A stretch of 64,000 nt of DNA from positions 32,877 to 96,876 of the forward strand of contig JAIMAL010000009.1 of NCBI GenBank assembly GCA_023511995.1. Direction: 5' to 3'. The notes below the pieces were generated by a model that did no database searches, was not told the origin of the DNA, and was given only the letters and a program-made list of their open reading frames with translations. The translations under genes were made by a program, and so were the position numbers. Every line of letters starts with the position of its first letter. The stretch's first letter is position 1. Positions 30,501 through 37,833 of this stretch are shown here, piece by piece. Source of the stretch: Burkholderiales bacterium (GTDB lineage: Bacteria > Pseudomonadota > Gammaproteobacteria > Burkholderiales > Thiobacteraceae).

Positions 30501-33500
30501 TCGCCGTCGAGGCCGAAGCGGAACCGCTCCACGGCGCGCGGCCCCAACGGGTTCTGCGGGTCGAAGCCCGACAGGCGCACACGGTTGCCGATGTTGTCGA
30601 GATCGAGGATCAGGAAACCTTCGGCATCAAAAGACAAGCGCACATCATCGAGGGTCGTGCCCTCGGGCAGCACCAGCGTGTTGGGCGCATCGCCATCTTC
30701 GCTGTCGATGATCGTGTCCGTGCCGCCATCGGCACCGATCAGGTAGAGATCGCCGCCTGCACCGCCGCTCATGGTGTCGTCCGCCTCGCGACCTTCGATC
30801 CAGTCGGAAAGCTGAGTGCCAGTCAGCACGTCATCGTTGGGCGTGCCGATGATGCGCACGCCGCGCGAGAGTAGGTCGTTGAACGACAGGCTCACACCCC
30901 ACCAGGGCAGGTTGATTTCCGCAACCGGGGCCTGCATGCCTTCCGCGCGCGGGTCGAACCCGGCGAAGCGGATCGCATCGCCTGCCGCGTTCAGGCGCAG
31001 CAGCAGGTCGCGTCCGTCGAACGCCAAACGCAGATCGTCAGCGTTGAAATCGCCCGTCAGTTCGATGCGGTTGACATCCTGCGCGCGCCAGGTCTCGGCA
31101 ATCAGCGTCTCGGTCGGGCGGCTGCCCCATTCCTTGTGAATCCGGTAGGTGTCCGAGCCCGCGCCGCCCACCAGGTGATCCGCGCCGCCGTTGCCGTTCA
31201 ACACGTCGTCGCCGTCGCCGCCGATCAGCGTGTCGGCAAATGGCGTGCCGTCGAGCCAGCCGCCTTCATCGCCAGCCATTTCGGTATTGCCCGTAGGTTC
31301 GATGTTCCCGGCTACGATCTCGGTGCCGTCGGCGAAGCGGATGATGTCCACCGAGCGGGTCTGTGTGGCCCGGCCCGGCTCGTAGCCTCGCAAAATCACC
31401 CGGTCGCCAGGTTGGTTGGCGAATTCGATCACCAGATCGCCATTGCGCTCCGAATAGCGCAGGTCTTGCGGGCGGATGCCGGGGCCGAAGGTCAGGATGT
31501 TGGGGGCGTCGTCAACAATCGAGCCTCCATAGCCCATCTCACTGACAAGCGCGGCGACAAACGGGACTTCCCCACTATACCCCCAGCTGAGCACGCGATG
31601 GTCGTCGTCGATGGTCACTTCTCCATGGCCGACCTGATACACGTAGGTATCTCCGCCCCATTCGCCGAAGAGCTGGTCGTTGCCGGTGCCGCCGGTGAGT
31701 TGATCCGCCCCCCAGCCGCCGTAGATCACATCGTTTCCGGCATTGCCCCCCAGCACGTCATCGCCATCGCCGCCGTGGATCAGGTCGTTGCCGTCTCCGC
31801 CAAGGATCGTGTCATCGCCAGCCAGACCCAGCACGATGTCGTTGCCCGCACCGGCATCCAGCGTGTCGCCATTGGGCGTGCCGTAAAGCACGTCGTCGCC
31901 ATCGCTCGGCGTGTTGTTGGCGAGGTTGGCCGAGGCGAACAGATCACCGGACTGCGCATAAGCCACCGCCTCCAGCCCGCCCGCCGGGGCCACCGTGCCG
32001 GTGAGTTCAAAGCCCGTGCCGTCAAAAGCCAGCGGTGCTGCGGTCGTGGCCGACAGCAGGGCGCCTGCGCTGGCCTTCAGCCAGCCCGCCAGGTTGAACA
32101 CCCGCGTCTTGCCCTCGGCGTCGATGAACTGAATGCGCTCCACGTCGCCCGGCAGATCGTCGATACGGGTGTCTGCCAGCGTGATCGAGCCGCCCGCGCC
32201 GCCGTCGATAAGCAGCACCACCCGCCCGTCGCGGTCCAATGCGGCGGAAAGCATCGCAGGCGTGACCGTGGCGCCGAAGGACAGCGTGTCCGTGCCTTCT
32301 CCGGCTTGCAGCCTGTCGTGGCCGTCGCCGTGGTTGAAAACGATCACGTCGTCGCCATCGCCCGCGTCGATCTCATCGTTGCCCGCCTCGCCCGCAACCA
32401 GATCGTCGCCCTGGCCGTTGTATACCCGGTCGTTGCCGCTGCCCGCCGAGACGATGTCATGGCCGGCGGCCAGGTAAATGTTGTCGTCGTTGCCGCGCGC
32501 CTGGACGGTGACGGACTGGCCGGTATAGTCCGTGATGTCGTCGTCAGCCTGGCTGCCGAGGATTGTGGTTGGGTCCCCCCAGTTTCGCCACTGATAACCC
32601 ATCTTGCCGCCATCGGCGCGGGCGATCACGTCGGCCAGCGTCCATTCGGTGCCGTCACCGAAGCGGAAGCGCCGGATCGCCCCGCGGCCAAGGTCATCTC
32701 CGCTCTCGGCGCGCACGATCAGCGCGTCGTTGCCGCCGATGCCGATGACCAGGTTGAAATACCCCACGGCATCCGGCGATCCGTCCCAACTGCGGTCGCC
32801 CAATTGCACCGAAATATCTTCCGGCCGGATGCCCGGCGCGAACACCACGGTGTCGTTGGCCACCGCGAGACTCGCGCCTAAGGCGTTGTCCAGGCCCATG
32901 CCCGGCGCCACGATGTAGGTATTGTTGCCCGCACCGCCGTAGAGCCAGTCGCGGTCGGCACCGCCGTCCACCGTGTCGTCACCGGCCTCGCCGTAGAGCT
33001 GGTCGCGGCCCGCGCCGCCGGTCAGAACATCGTTACCCTCGCGGCCATAGATCACGCTGTCCTTCTCGGTGCCGTTGAGCACATCCCCGCCCGGCGAGCC
33101 GTAGAGGATTTCCGCGCCTTCGCTCACATTGAGCTTGGCCAGCACGTCGTTGACGGAAAGGCTAGCGCCGTTGTCGAAGTCGAAACGGTCGATGCGCTGC
33201 CAACTAGCCAGCCAGTCCTTGATGCGCACCGCGTCACCCGAGGCTGTCACCGTGGCGATCAGGTCGTTGCCGTCGCGGGTAAAGGTGATGTCGTTCTGGC
33301 CGATGCCGGGCTTGAACAGCACGCGGCCGTAGTTATCGGCAATGGTGTCCTGACCGTCGCCCGCGCCGAAGCGATAGGTGTCGTAGCCGCCCAGGTCCTG
33401 GAACCGGTCGTTGCCCGCGCCGCCATCGAGCGTGTCGTCCTGGTAGCCGGCGATGATGGCATCATCTGCGGCCGTGGCGGCAAGCGCCCGCGATGCCAGT

Positions 33501-36500
33501 TCCGTGCGATCCCATACCGTGCCGTCGGCAAAACGCAGTTGCTCAATACCGAGTTCGCTCGACCAAGGGTTGGCCTGATTGCGCACGGTGACGCGGCTGC
33601 CGTCCGGCAGCATGATGGCCATGTCGCCTTGCAGCGTCCAGCGCACGGTGACATCGGCGGGGGTGATGCCTGCCCCCAGCGCCACCACATCCTCGCCAGC
33701 GGTGGAGCCCTCGTGGATCACGTCCTGCCCGTCACCCAGGCCGAAGCGGTAGGTGTCGGAGCCTGAGCCGCCCTCCAGCACGTCGTTACCCGCGCCGCCC
33801 ACGATGACATCGTTCCGGCCGTTGAAGCCGCGCAATTCGTCGTTCTCGTCCCCGCCCAGCAGGCTGCGGGACTTGATCGCCTCTCCATCCCACAGCGTGC
33901 CGTCGGCAAAGGCGATTTCCTCCACCGCATGGCGGTTGCTCTCGTTGAAATGGTTCTTGACGGTGAGCGTCTCGCCGGTGTCGCGGATCGTGATCTTCAG
34001 GTCGTCGCTGACCTGCCAGCCGTTGATGGTACGCACCCGCTCCAGTCGCACATCGGAGGGCAGCACACCCGCCTTGAACTCGATGCGGTCGGTCTCACCG
34101 GCGATCCATGAATCCTCGATGATCGTGTCGTGGCCGCCGCCACGGCCGAAGCGGTAGGTGTCGCCTTCGCCATTCCCGTCGTAGACCTGATAACACCAGC
34201 CGATGACACCGCCGCCGCGCAGCACATCGTTGCCCGCGCCACCGTCCAGGATGTCCCGGCCCGCACCGCCGAGCAGCACGTCATCGCCGTCTCCGCCTTC
34301 GAGCCGGTCATCGCCGCCGTTGCCCATAAGCGTGTCCGCGCCCCCCTGGCCGGTCAGCACATCCGCTGCCCGCGAGCCGATGATGGTTTCCGCCTCTTCG
34401 CTACCGGCAAAGAGAATGGCTTGCACGTTGGCATAGGACAGCACCGTGCCGTCGGCAAAGGCGATGCGCTCGATCAGGTAAGGGGCATTTGCCCCATTCC
34501 AGTCTTCGTCGAAATACTGCTTAAGCGTCACCTGGTCGCTGCTGCCGCGAATGGCCAGCACCAGATCGTTGCCGTTCCGAATGAACCTCACGTCCTCTGG
34601 CAGAACGCCTTCCTTGAAACGCAGGGTGTCGCTGTTGCCGGCGGTGTAGTCCCCGTCGATCACCGTGTCCTGACCATCGCCGCGACCGAAGAGGTAGGTG
34701 TCGTTGCCGTTGGCAGAGATTTGCGGCATGGTGCTGCGCTCGAGGCGATAGCTGCCGTTCTCGTAAATCCGGTTCCAGCCGGTGGAGCCGATCAAGAGAT
34801 CGTTATCCGCGCCGCCATCGATCACGTCGTTGCCGCCGTTACCGATCAGCGTGTCATTGCCCGCCTGGCCGGTGATCGTGTCTCCTGCGGAAGAGCCATA
34901 GATCGTGTCGTCGTTCTCCGTGCTTACGGCGACGGTGGCGCGCAGCGCATCGTCGTGGCTCCACACCGTGCCGTCGTCGAAAACATACTGGCCGACGCCG
35001 TTCTGACCCCACCAATAACCGCCGCGCGGCACGGACAGCGTCTCGCCGGTGTCTCGGATGGTGAAGACGAGATTGTCGTTGTAATCGGCGGTTACCCGGA
35101 TGTCCACCGGGGTCAGCCCCAGGAAGCGCACGGTGTCGCGTTGCACACCGTTCTCGGCATAGTCGAGAATGGTGTCATTGCCGTAGCCACGCCCGAAGAC
35201 GTAGGTGTCGGCGCCGGATTCGCCGTAAAGCACATCATTGCCCGCCCCGCCGGAGATCAGGTCGTCACCCGCGCCGCCGACAATGCGGTCATCGCCCCCC
35301 TGGCCGAACAGACGGTCGTTGCCGTTGTAGCCGTAGAGGGTGTCCTTGCCCTCACCCGCCAGCACGATGTCGGCATTGTCGGTGAGTCCCGTCACGTCAT
35401 CGCCAGCAGTGAGGCGCACCCTGAACTCGTCGAGCAGCGCCGCGATGCCCGCCGTCGGAGGCAAGGTGTCGATCAGCGTGTCGAAGTCGGCCAGACCCTG
35501 CCAGTTGGTGCCGGAGAGGAAGTTGCCCGCATAGCGGTCCAGATCGAGCACATCGGCCAGGTAGTTCTCGGGGTCGGCGGCTTTCTTGTCGGCGAGCATC
35601 CGGTTGAGTTGGGTAGCGTCGAGCTTGAGGCCGCTGTCGTCGATGACGAGTTCGATCTGATCCAGATAGGGCTTGAGGCGCGTCTGCAGCACCAGGCTGG
35701 CATAGACGCTTTCCTTGAGGCTGTCGTAGGCTTGCTGCAAGAGGTCGAGCTGCGCCTGCGAGAAGTTCACGTGCAGGATGGGCAGGGCTTCAATGGCCAC
35801 CGCACCTGAACCGCTGCCACCACCCGAACCTGCCGAGATGCTCAAGCCCCAGTTGGCGCCGTCGGTCTGGCTCTTCTGCTCGGGCAGGTTGAAGAAATAC
35901 TGGCCGTTGAAGGCTTCGAGCACGTGGAGTTTTCGGGTCCAGTCAGCAATCAGGTTGCGGTAGCGCTCGGAGAGGTACGGCGCGCCCGCGTCGGTAAGCA
36001 GCTCCACACCGCCGCCGACGCCACCGGAGGAGATCGCCTCGAAGGCCGCGGTGTCGATATTGCTGGAACGCCGTTCATTGCCGAAGGCCTCATATTGGAT
36101 GCGGTATCGGCCCGCCGCGCGCTCTTCTAGGCTCTTGGCCATGCCGGAGGTATCGGCCCAGGCGGCGATGAGCTGATCGAGCAGGGCTTTCTGCTCGGCG
36201 CGGGTGGTGGCGGATTGGAACTGGGCGAGCAGCCCAGCCAGTTGCGGGGACAGGGCCGCGGCTTGTTGCAGCTCGCGCACGTTGCCCGCACCGCCCATAT
36301 TGGGAAGGGTCTTCAGGGCTGCGGGGACTTCGACTTCTTCGGCGAACTGCGTGTCGAAGGTGTCGATGGCCAGGCGGAATTCGCCCATGGCGGAGGTTGT
36401 GCCATCCAGACGGGTAAAGCTGCCCTCGCGGGTGAGCTGGTTGCCGTTGGCAAGAACCTGGTTCTTGAGGGTGTGGGCGAGGTTGAGGCTGACAATACCG

Positions 36501-37315
36501 GCGTCGGCCAGCGAAATGAGTTCTCCGGTGCCGGTCTGGCCATCCTGCGAGGTGTCGCGCCAGAGCTTGAGTTCTGCAAACGCCGGGTCAGACGCATCGA
36601 TCACGCCGTCGCCGTTGGCATCCAATACAGCCAGCGCGGCAAAGCCGTTGGGGGCGAGCGTGCCATTAGGCAGCGGCGTGAAGTCGCCGAACAACTCCGC
36701 GCCGGTGTCGATGCGGCCGTTTCCGTTTCTGTCCCAAACCAGCAGCGCGTCGTTCTTGCCGGCCCAGCCGGTTTTGGTGAGGACGCCGTCACCGTCGTGG
36801 TCAAAGTAGACGTTGCTGGCCAAGCCCACCGTCTCCAGGCCGTCGCCGTCGAGGTCGACGATGATAGGGTCGCGGGGCCAGGTCCAGCGTTTGGCGCGGT
36901 CCCACCAGTCACGCATTTGATCTTTGATCCTGTCCCAAGTGTCCTTATAATCGCGGGGATCATTAATTGGATCGGTAATTAGGTGTCCCCTCTTGAGAGC
37001 GTCATACACGCGCTGCGCGCTATCCGCACTTGAAGTGGACTTTTTCCCTATCTCCCGTCCAACCGCGTTGTTCCACTCATCCATATTCCTTTCCCAGGAT
37101 GGCTGATTATGCTTTATATCACCCCGTATTTCATTGAGTTCGCCGGCTGCATGAGCAACGGCTGAACCATATTCGCGAGTCATCTCGGCGCTTGCGTATG
37201 CATGTCTGAACGCGTCCCACGCCCCGTTGTGCGCCGTACTTGGATCGATGCCGTATTGCTGAGCATATGCATTTGCCTCTTGCATATAACGGTTGTACAG
37301 GTCGTTGTAGCTCAT
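27524..37315 (-). CDS. Giant RTX protein with FrpC-like self-processing module and swappable-looking N-terminus
   Basis: The 3263-residue protein is the likely cargo of the type I exporter. (1) Residues 1-149 form an N-terminal domain with NGAWDAFRHAYASAEMTREY (30-49) and MDEWNNAVGREIG, resembling DUF6973-type domains. (2) Residues 150-325 start PIIVDLDGDGLETVGL and hold several Ca-binding DxDxDG loops (DHDGDG, DRNGNG, DANGDG, DTSQDG). They closely resemble the FrpC self-processing module, which cleaves an Asp-Pro bond; Asp149-Pro150 is at that border. (3) A helical linker runs to about 650. (4) About 655-2570 contain roughly twelve blocks of GGxGxDxU nonapeptides with HCBP-type segments (YxFGxGDGQDTI, FADGT). 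(5) About 2575-3080 hold four cadherin-like/He_PIG domains (SGTP motifs) and one VCBS-like repeat. (6) A Gly/Asn/Lys-rich linker and uncleaved C-terminal secretion region end the protein. No acyltransferase gene (hlyC) is present, so an adhesin or FrpC-like protein is more likely than a pore-former. The first ~450 bases are AT-richer than the rest. Confidence 0.93.
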   Translation of the reverse strand: MSYNDLYNRYMQEANAYAQQYGIDPSTAHNGAWDAFRHAYASAEMTREYGSAVAHAAGELNEIRGDIKHNQPSWERNMDEWNNAVGREIGKKSTSSADSAQRVYDALKRGHLITDPINDPRDYKDTWDRIKDQMRDWWDRAKRWTWPRDPIIVDLDGDGLETVGLASNVYFDHDGDGVLTKTGWAGKNDALLVWDRNGNGRIDTGAELFGDFTPLPNGTLAPNGFAALAVLDANGDGVIDASDPAFAELKLWRDTSQDGQTGTGELISLADAGIVSLNLAHTLKNQVLANGNQLTREGSFTRLDGTTSAMGEFRLAIDTFDTQFAEEVEVPAALKTLPNMGGAGNVRELQQAAALSPQLAGLLAQFQSATTRAEQKALLDQLIAAWADTSGMAKSLEERAAGRYRIQYEAFGNERRSSNIDTAAFEAISSGGVGGGVELLTDAGAPYLSERYRNLIADWTRKLHVLEAFNGQYFFNLPEQKSQTDGANWGLSISAGSGGGSGSGAVAIEALPILHVNFSQAQLDLLQQAYDSLKESVYASLVLQTRLKPYLDQIELVIDDSGLKLDATQLNRMLADKKAADPENYLADVLDLDRYAGNFLSGTNWQGLADFDTLIDTLPPTAGIAALLDEFRVRLTAGDDVTGLTDNADIVLAGEGKDTLYGYNGNDRLFGQGGDDRIVGGAGDDLISGGAGNDVLYGESGADTYVFGRGYGNDTILDYAENGVQRDTVRFLGLTPVDIRVTADYNDNLVFTIRDTGETLSVPRGGYWWGQNGVGQYVFDDGTVWSHDDALRATVAVSTENDDTIYGSSAGDTITGQAGNDTLIGNGGNDVIDGGADNDLLIGSTGWNRIYENGSYRLERSTMPQISANGNDTYLFGRGDGQDTVIDGDYTAGNSDTLRFKEGVLPEDVRFIRNGNDLVLAIRGSSDQVTLKQYFDEDWNGANAPYLIERIAFADGTVLSYANVQAILFAGSEEAETIIGSRAADVLTGQGGADTLMGNGGDDRLEGGDGDDVLLGGAGRDILDGGAGNDVLRGGGVIGWCYQVYDGNGEGDTYRFGRGGGHDTIIEDSWIAGETDRIEFKAGVLPSDVRLERVRTINGWQVSDDLKITIRDTGETLTVKNHFNESNRHAVEEIAFADGTLWDGEAIKSRSLLGGDENDELRGFNGRNDVIVGGAGNDVLEGGSGSDTYRFGLGDGQDVIHEGSTAGEDVVALGAGITPADVTVRWTLQGDMAIMLPDGSRVTVRNQANPWSSELGIEQLRFADGTVWDRTELASRALAATAADDAIIAGYQDDTLDGGAGNDRFQDLGGYDTYRFGAGDGQDTIADNYGRVLFKPGIGQNDITFTRDGNDLIATVTASGDAVRIKDWLASWQRIDRFDFDNGASLSVNDVLAKLNVSEGAEILYGSPGGDVLNGTEKDSVIYGREGNDVLTGGAGRDQLYGEAGDDTVDGGADRDWLYGGAGNNTYIVAPGMGLDNALGASLAVANDTVVFAPGIRPEDISVQLGDRSWDGSPDAVGYFNLVIGIGGNDALIVRAESGDDLGRGAIRRFRFGDGTEWTLADVIARADGGKMGYQWRNWGDPTTILGSQADDDITDYTGQSVTVQARGNDDNIYLAAGHDIVSAGSGNDRVYNGQGDDLVAGEAGNDEIDAGDGDDVIVFNHGDGHDRLQAGEGTDTLSFGATVTPAMLSAALDRDGRVVLLIDGGAGGSITLADTRIDDLPGDVERIQFIDAEGKTRVFNLAGWLKASAGALLSATTAAPLAFDGTGFELTGTVAPAGGLEAVAYAQSGDLFASANLANNTPSDGDDVLYGTPNGDTLDAGAGNDIVLGLAGDDTILGGDGNDLIHGGDGDDVLGGNAGNDVIYGGWGADQLTGGTGNDQLFGEWGGDTYVYQVGHGEVTIDDDHRVLSWGYSGEVPFVAALVSEMGYGGSIVDDAPNILTFGPGIRPQDLRYSERNGDLVIEFANQPGDRVILRGYEPGRATQTRSVDIIRFADGTEIVAGNIEPTGNTEMAGDEGGWLDGTPFADTLIGGDGDDVLNGNGGADHLVGGAGSDTYRIHKEWGSRPTETLIAETWRAQDVNRIELTGDFNADDLRLAFDGRDLLLRLNAAGDAIRFAGFDPRAEGMQAPVAEINLPWWGVSLSFNDLLSRGVRIIGTPNDDVLTGTQLSDWIEGREADDTMSGGAGGDLYLIGADGGTDTIIDSEDGDAPNTLVLPEGTTLDDVRLSFDAEGFLILDLDNIGNRVRLSGFDPQNPLGPRAVERFRFGLDGDEIGYEELLARGFDIVGTDESDALKGTTLTDRVWGGSGNDLIEATPGGDVLAGEGGNDTYVVNLGDGIVTIDDLAEQDAGNVLRFGPGIDPNALRNNLRFEADGNGGHVLLIPYGDVGDAVRLAGFNPQDVLGTHAVERFEFADGTAVDYATLVSWTFVVEGDNTGNVLEGTNVGDRLYGYDGDDVMESGDGEDVLTGGLGNDVLRGGAQRDAYVVNLADGEDVIEDDLDAGVGNVLTFGEGIAREDVRLEVDGDDLLIRYGSGRDVVRVRNYAPNGASGGTVIDTFEFADGTAVTLREFMNRAPEVANPIPDQVVLEDTAFSLRLPDNLFIDADGDDILTRVTVSGYTTRPDWLQYDAASRTLSGTPENGDVGEFDVIIQGMDTLGALSLHSFHVTVQNTNDAPEVGTVLSDLCAMEDSAFSFTLPADSFRDVDVGDVLAYTATRANGDPLPDWLTFDAQTGTFSGTPANGDVGTLQLTVTATDQAGAQATQTFAIGVINVNDAPEVGVLLGNQSGRVGQATNWQLPEGAFFDVDAGDVLTYSATLADGSALPDWLAFDATTGTFSGTPALAGNYALRVTATDLAGASASQSFTLAVDSGGGNQAPVTTADTANVIEDRKVFTWGNVLANDRDPEGSRLTVTDAGIRRGEYGWLKLLPDGSYAYVLDNASTKVQTLAEGQKVVDRFAYTASDGTAASTGELAVTVTGDNDAPVLARALADVQLAKGKAFSWQIPAGSFQDIDRTDTLTYTATLANGKALPSWLKFDAATQTFSGTAPSGSTAAIDVKVVASDGHGVCSTASDVFRISVGNKTVLPAASKGNEGVGNGMDAPPPGHATNQNDGAGTGPGNPGNKGKKDELLERFLDGFKADAKAADKGSVDALGTLDAAWFERWLSPSAPSNAQVPAPGNDQSIEQHWQHLLHALNRLDAERQGAAQWLGKGQGADLVGLTGLLSGNAAMLRTHSDAVGLACSGTHLKGFSGIKEGVGKLSW

Positions 37316-37833
37316 TTGATGCTCCCAAATATCACGTAAACGCGGTCGTTAATAGAAGTTTTGAAAAGCGCTGCACCATCAAAAGAGGCGCACTCAGCGG
37401 CTTCAAAGTTGGGTGGCAGATTCACAGCCGTTGAGCTCTTGAGGCCATGCGCAGAAAAAATGTCCAGCATCTTGGAACGCTTAAATGTGTAATGAGTCGT
37501 AAGGTTCGTAGATGATGTGACCAAAGACCAATAGCTTTCGCTCGCCTGATACTTGACATCGCTCAGGTATTTATTGATATCCATGCTTTTTACGTATTTG
37601 TCTGCAACCTTGTCTTGATATGGATGCAATACGCAAACGATCTCAGCGTTGCCATTAATCAGGTCGGCTAGCTTCACAACAGAACCGATTTTTATCTCTC
37701 GCAGCCTGTCTTCATTCAATGTTTGCCCCCCTTTTTCTGCCTCACACCCGATAATCGACGCGACTCCAAATATGAGAGCTGATACAAACTTCATTGCACG
37801 GTTTCTTATAAAGAATCGAATTTGCTTTTTCAT
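37312..37833 (-). CDS. Putative lipoprotein partner of the RTX protein
   Basis: The 173-residue product has a basic n-region, a hydrophobic core (VSALIFGVASIIG) and a lipobox ending at Cys30 (SIIGC), so it should be lipid-anchored; Glu at the next position does not signal inner-membrane retention. The mature part (VKLADLINGNAEIVCVLHPY, later YWSLVTSSTNLTTHYTFKRS) matches no family I recognise. AAGGATGAG precedes the ATG at good spacing. It overlaps hlyB upstream and the RTX gene downstream, both as ATGA. Codon use is AT-rich like the RTX 5' end and unlike all other genes here. By position it parallels neisserial FrpD, the lipoprotein that binds FrpC; an immunity protein is the main alternative. 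Confidence 0.75.
   Translation of the reverse strand: MKKQIRFFIRNRAMKFVSALIFGVASIIGCEAEKGGQTLNEDRLREIKIGSVVKLADLINGNAEIVCVLHPYQDKVADKYVKSMDINKYLSDVKYQASESYWSLVTSSTNLTTHYTFKRSKMLDIFSAHGLKSSTAVNLPPNFEAAECASFDGAALFKTSINDRVYVIFGSIK

Noticed and set aside
31136..32881. A 581-codon plus-strand frame antisense to the RTX repeats
   Set aside because: The GGxGxD repeat codons produce a stop-free opposite frame; the translation is low-complexity Val/Ala/Arg.
29600..35400. Possible CRISPR array or satellite suggested by many short recurring DNA words
   Set aside because: Recurrence follows codons for RTX nonapeptides in one continuous frame. There are no identical repeats with unique spacers and no cas genes.
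37315..37434. Short plus-strand frames opposite the lipoprotein gene as possible antitoxins
   Set aside because: They have no ribosome site and no family features; the minus-strand gene has both ribosome site and lipobox.
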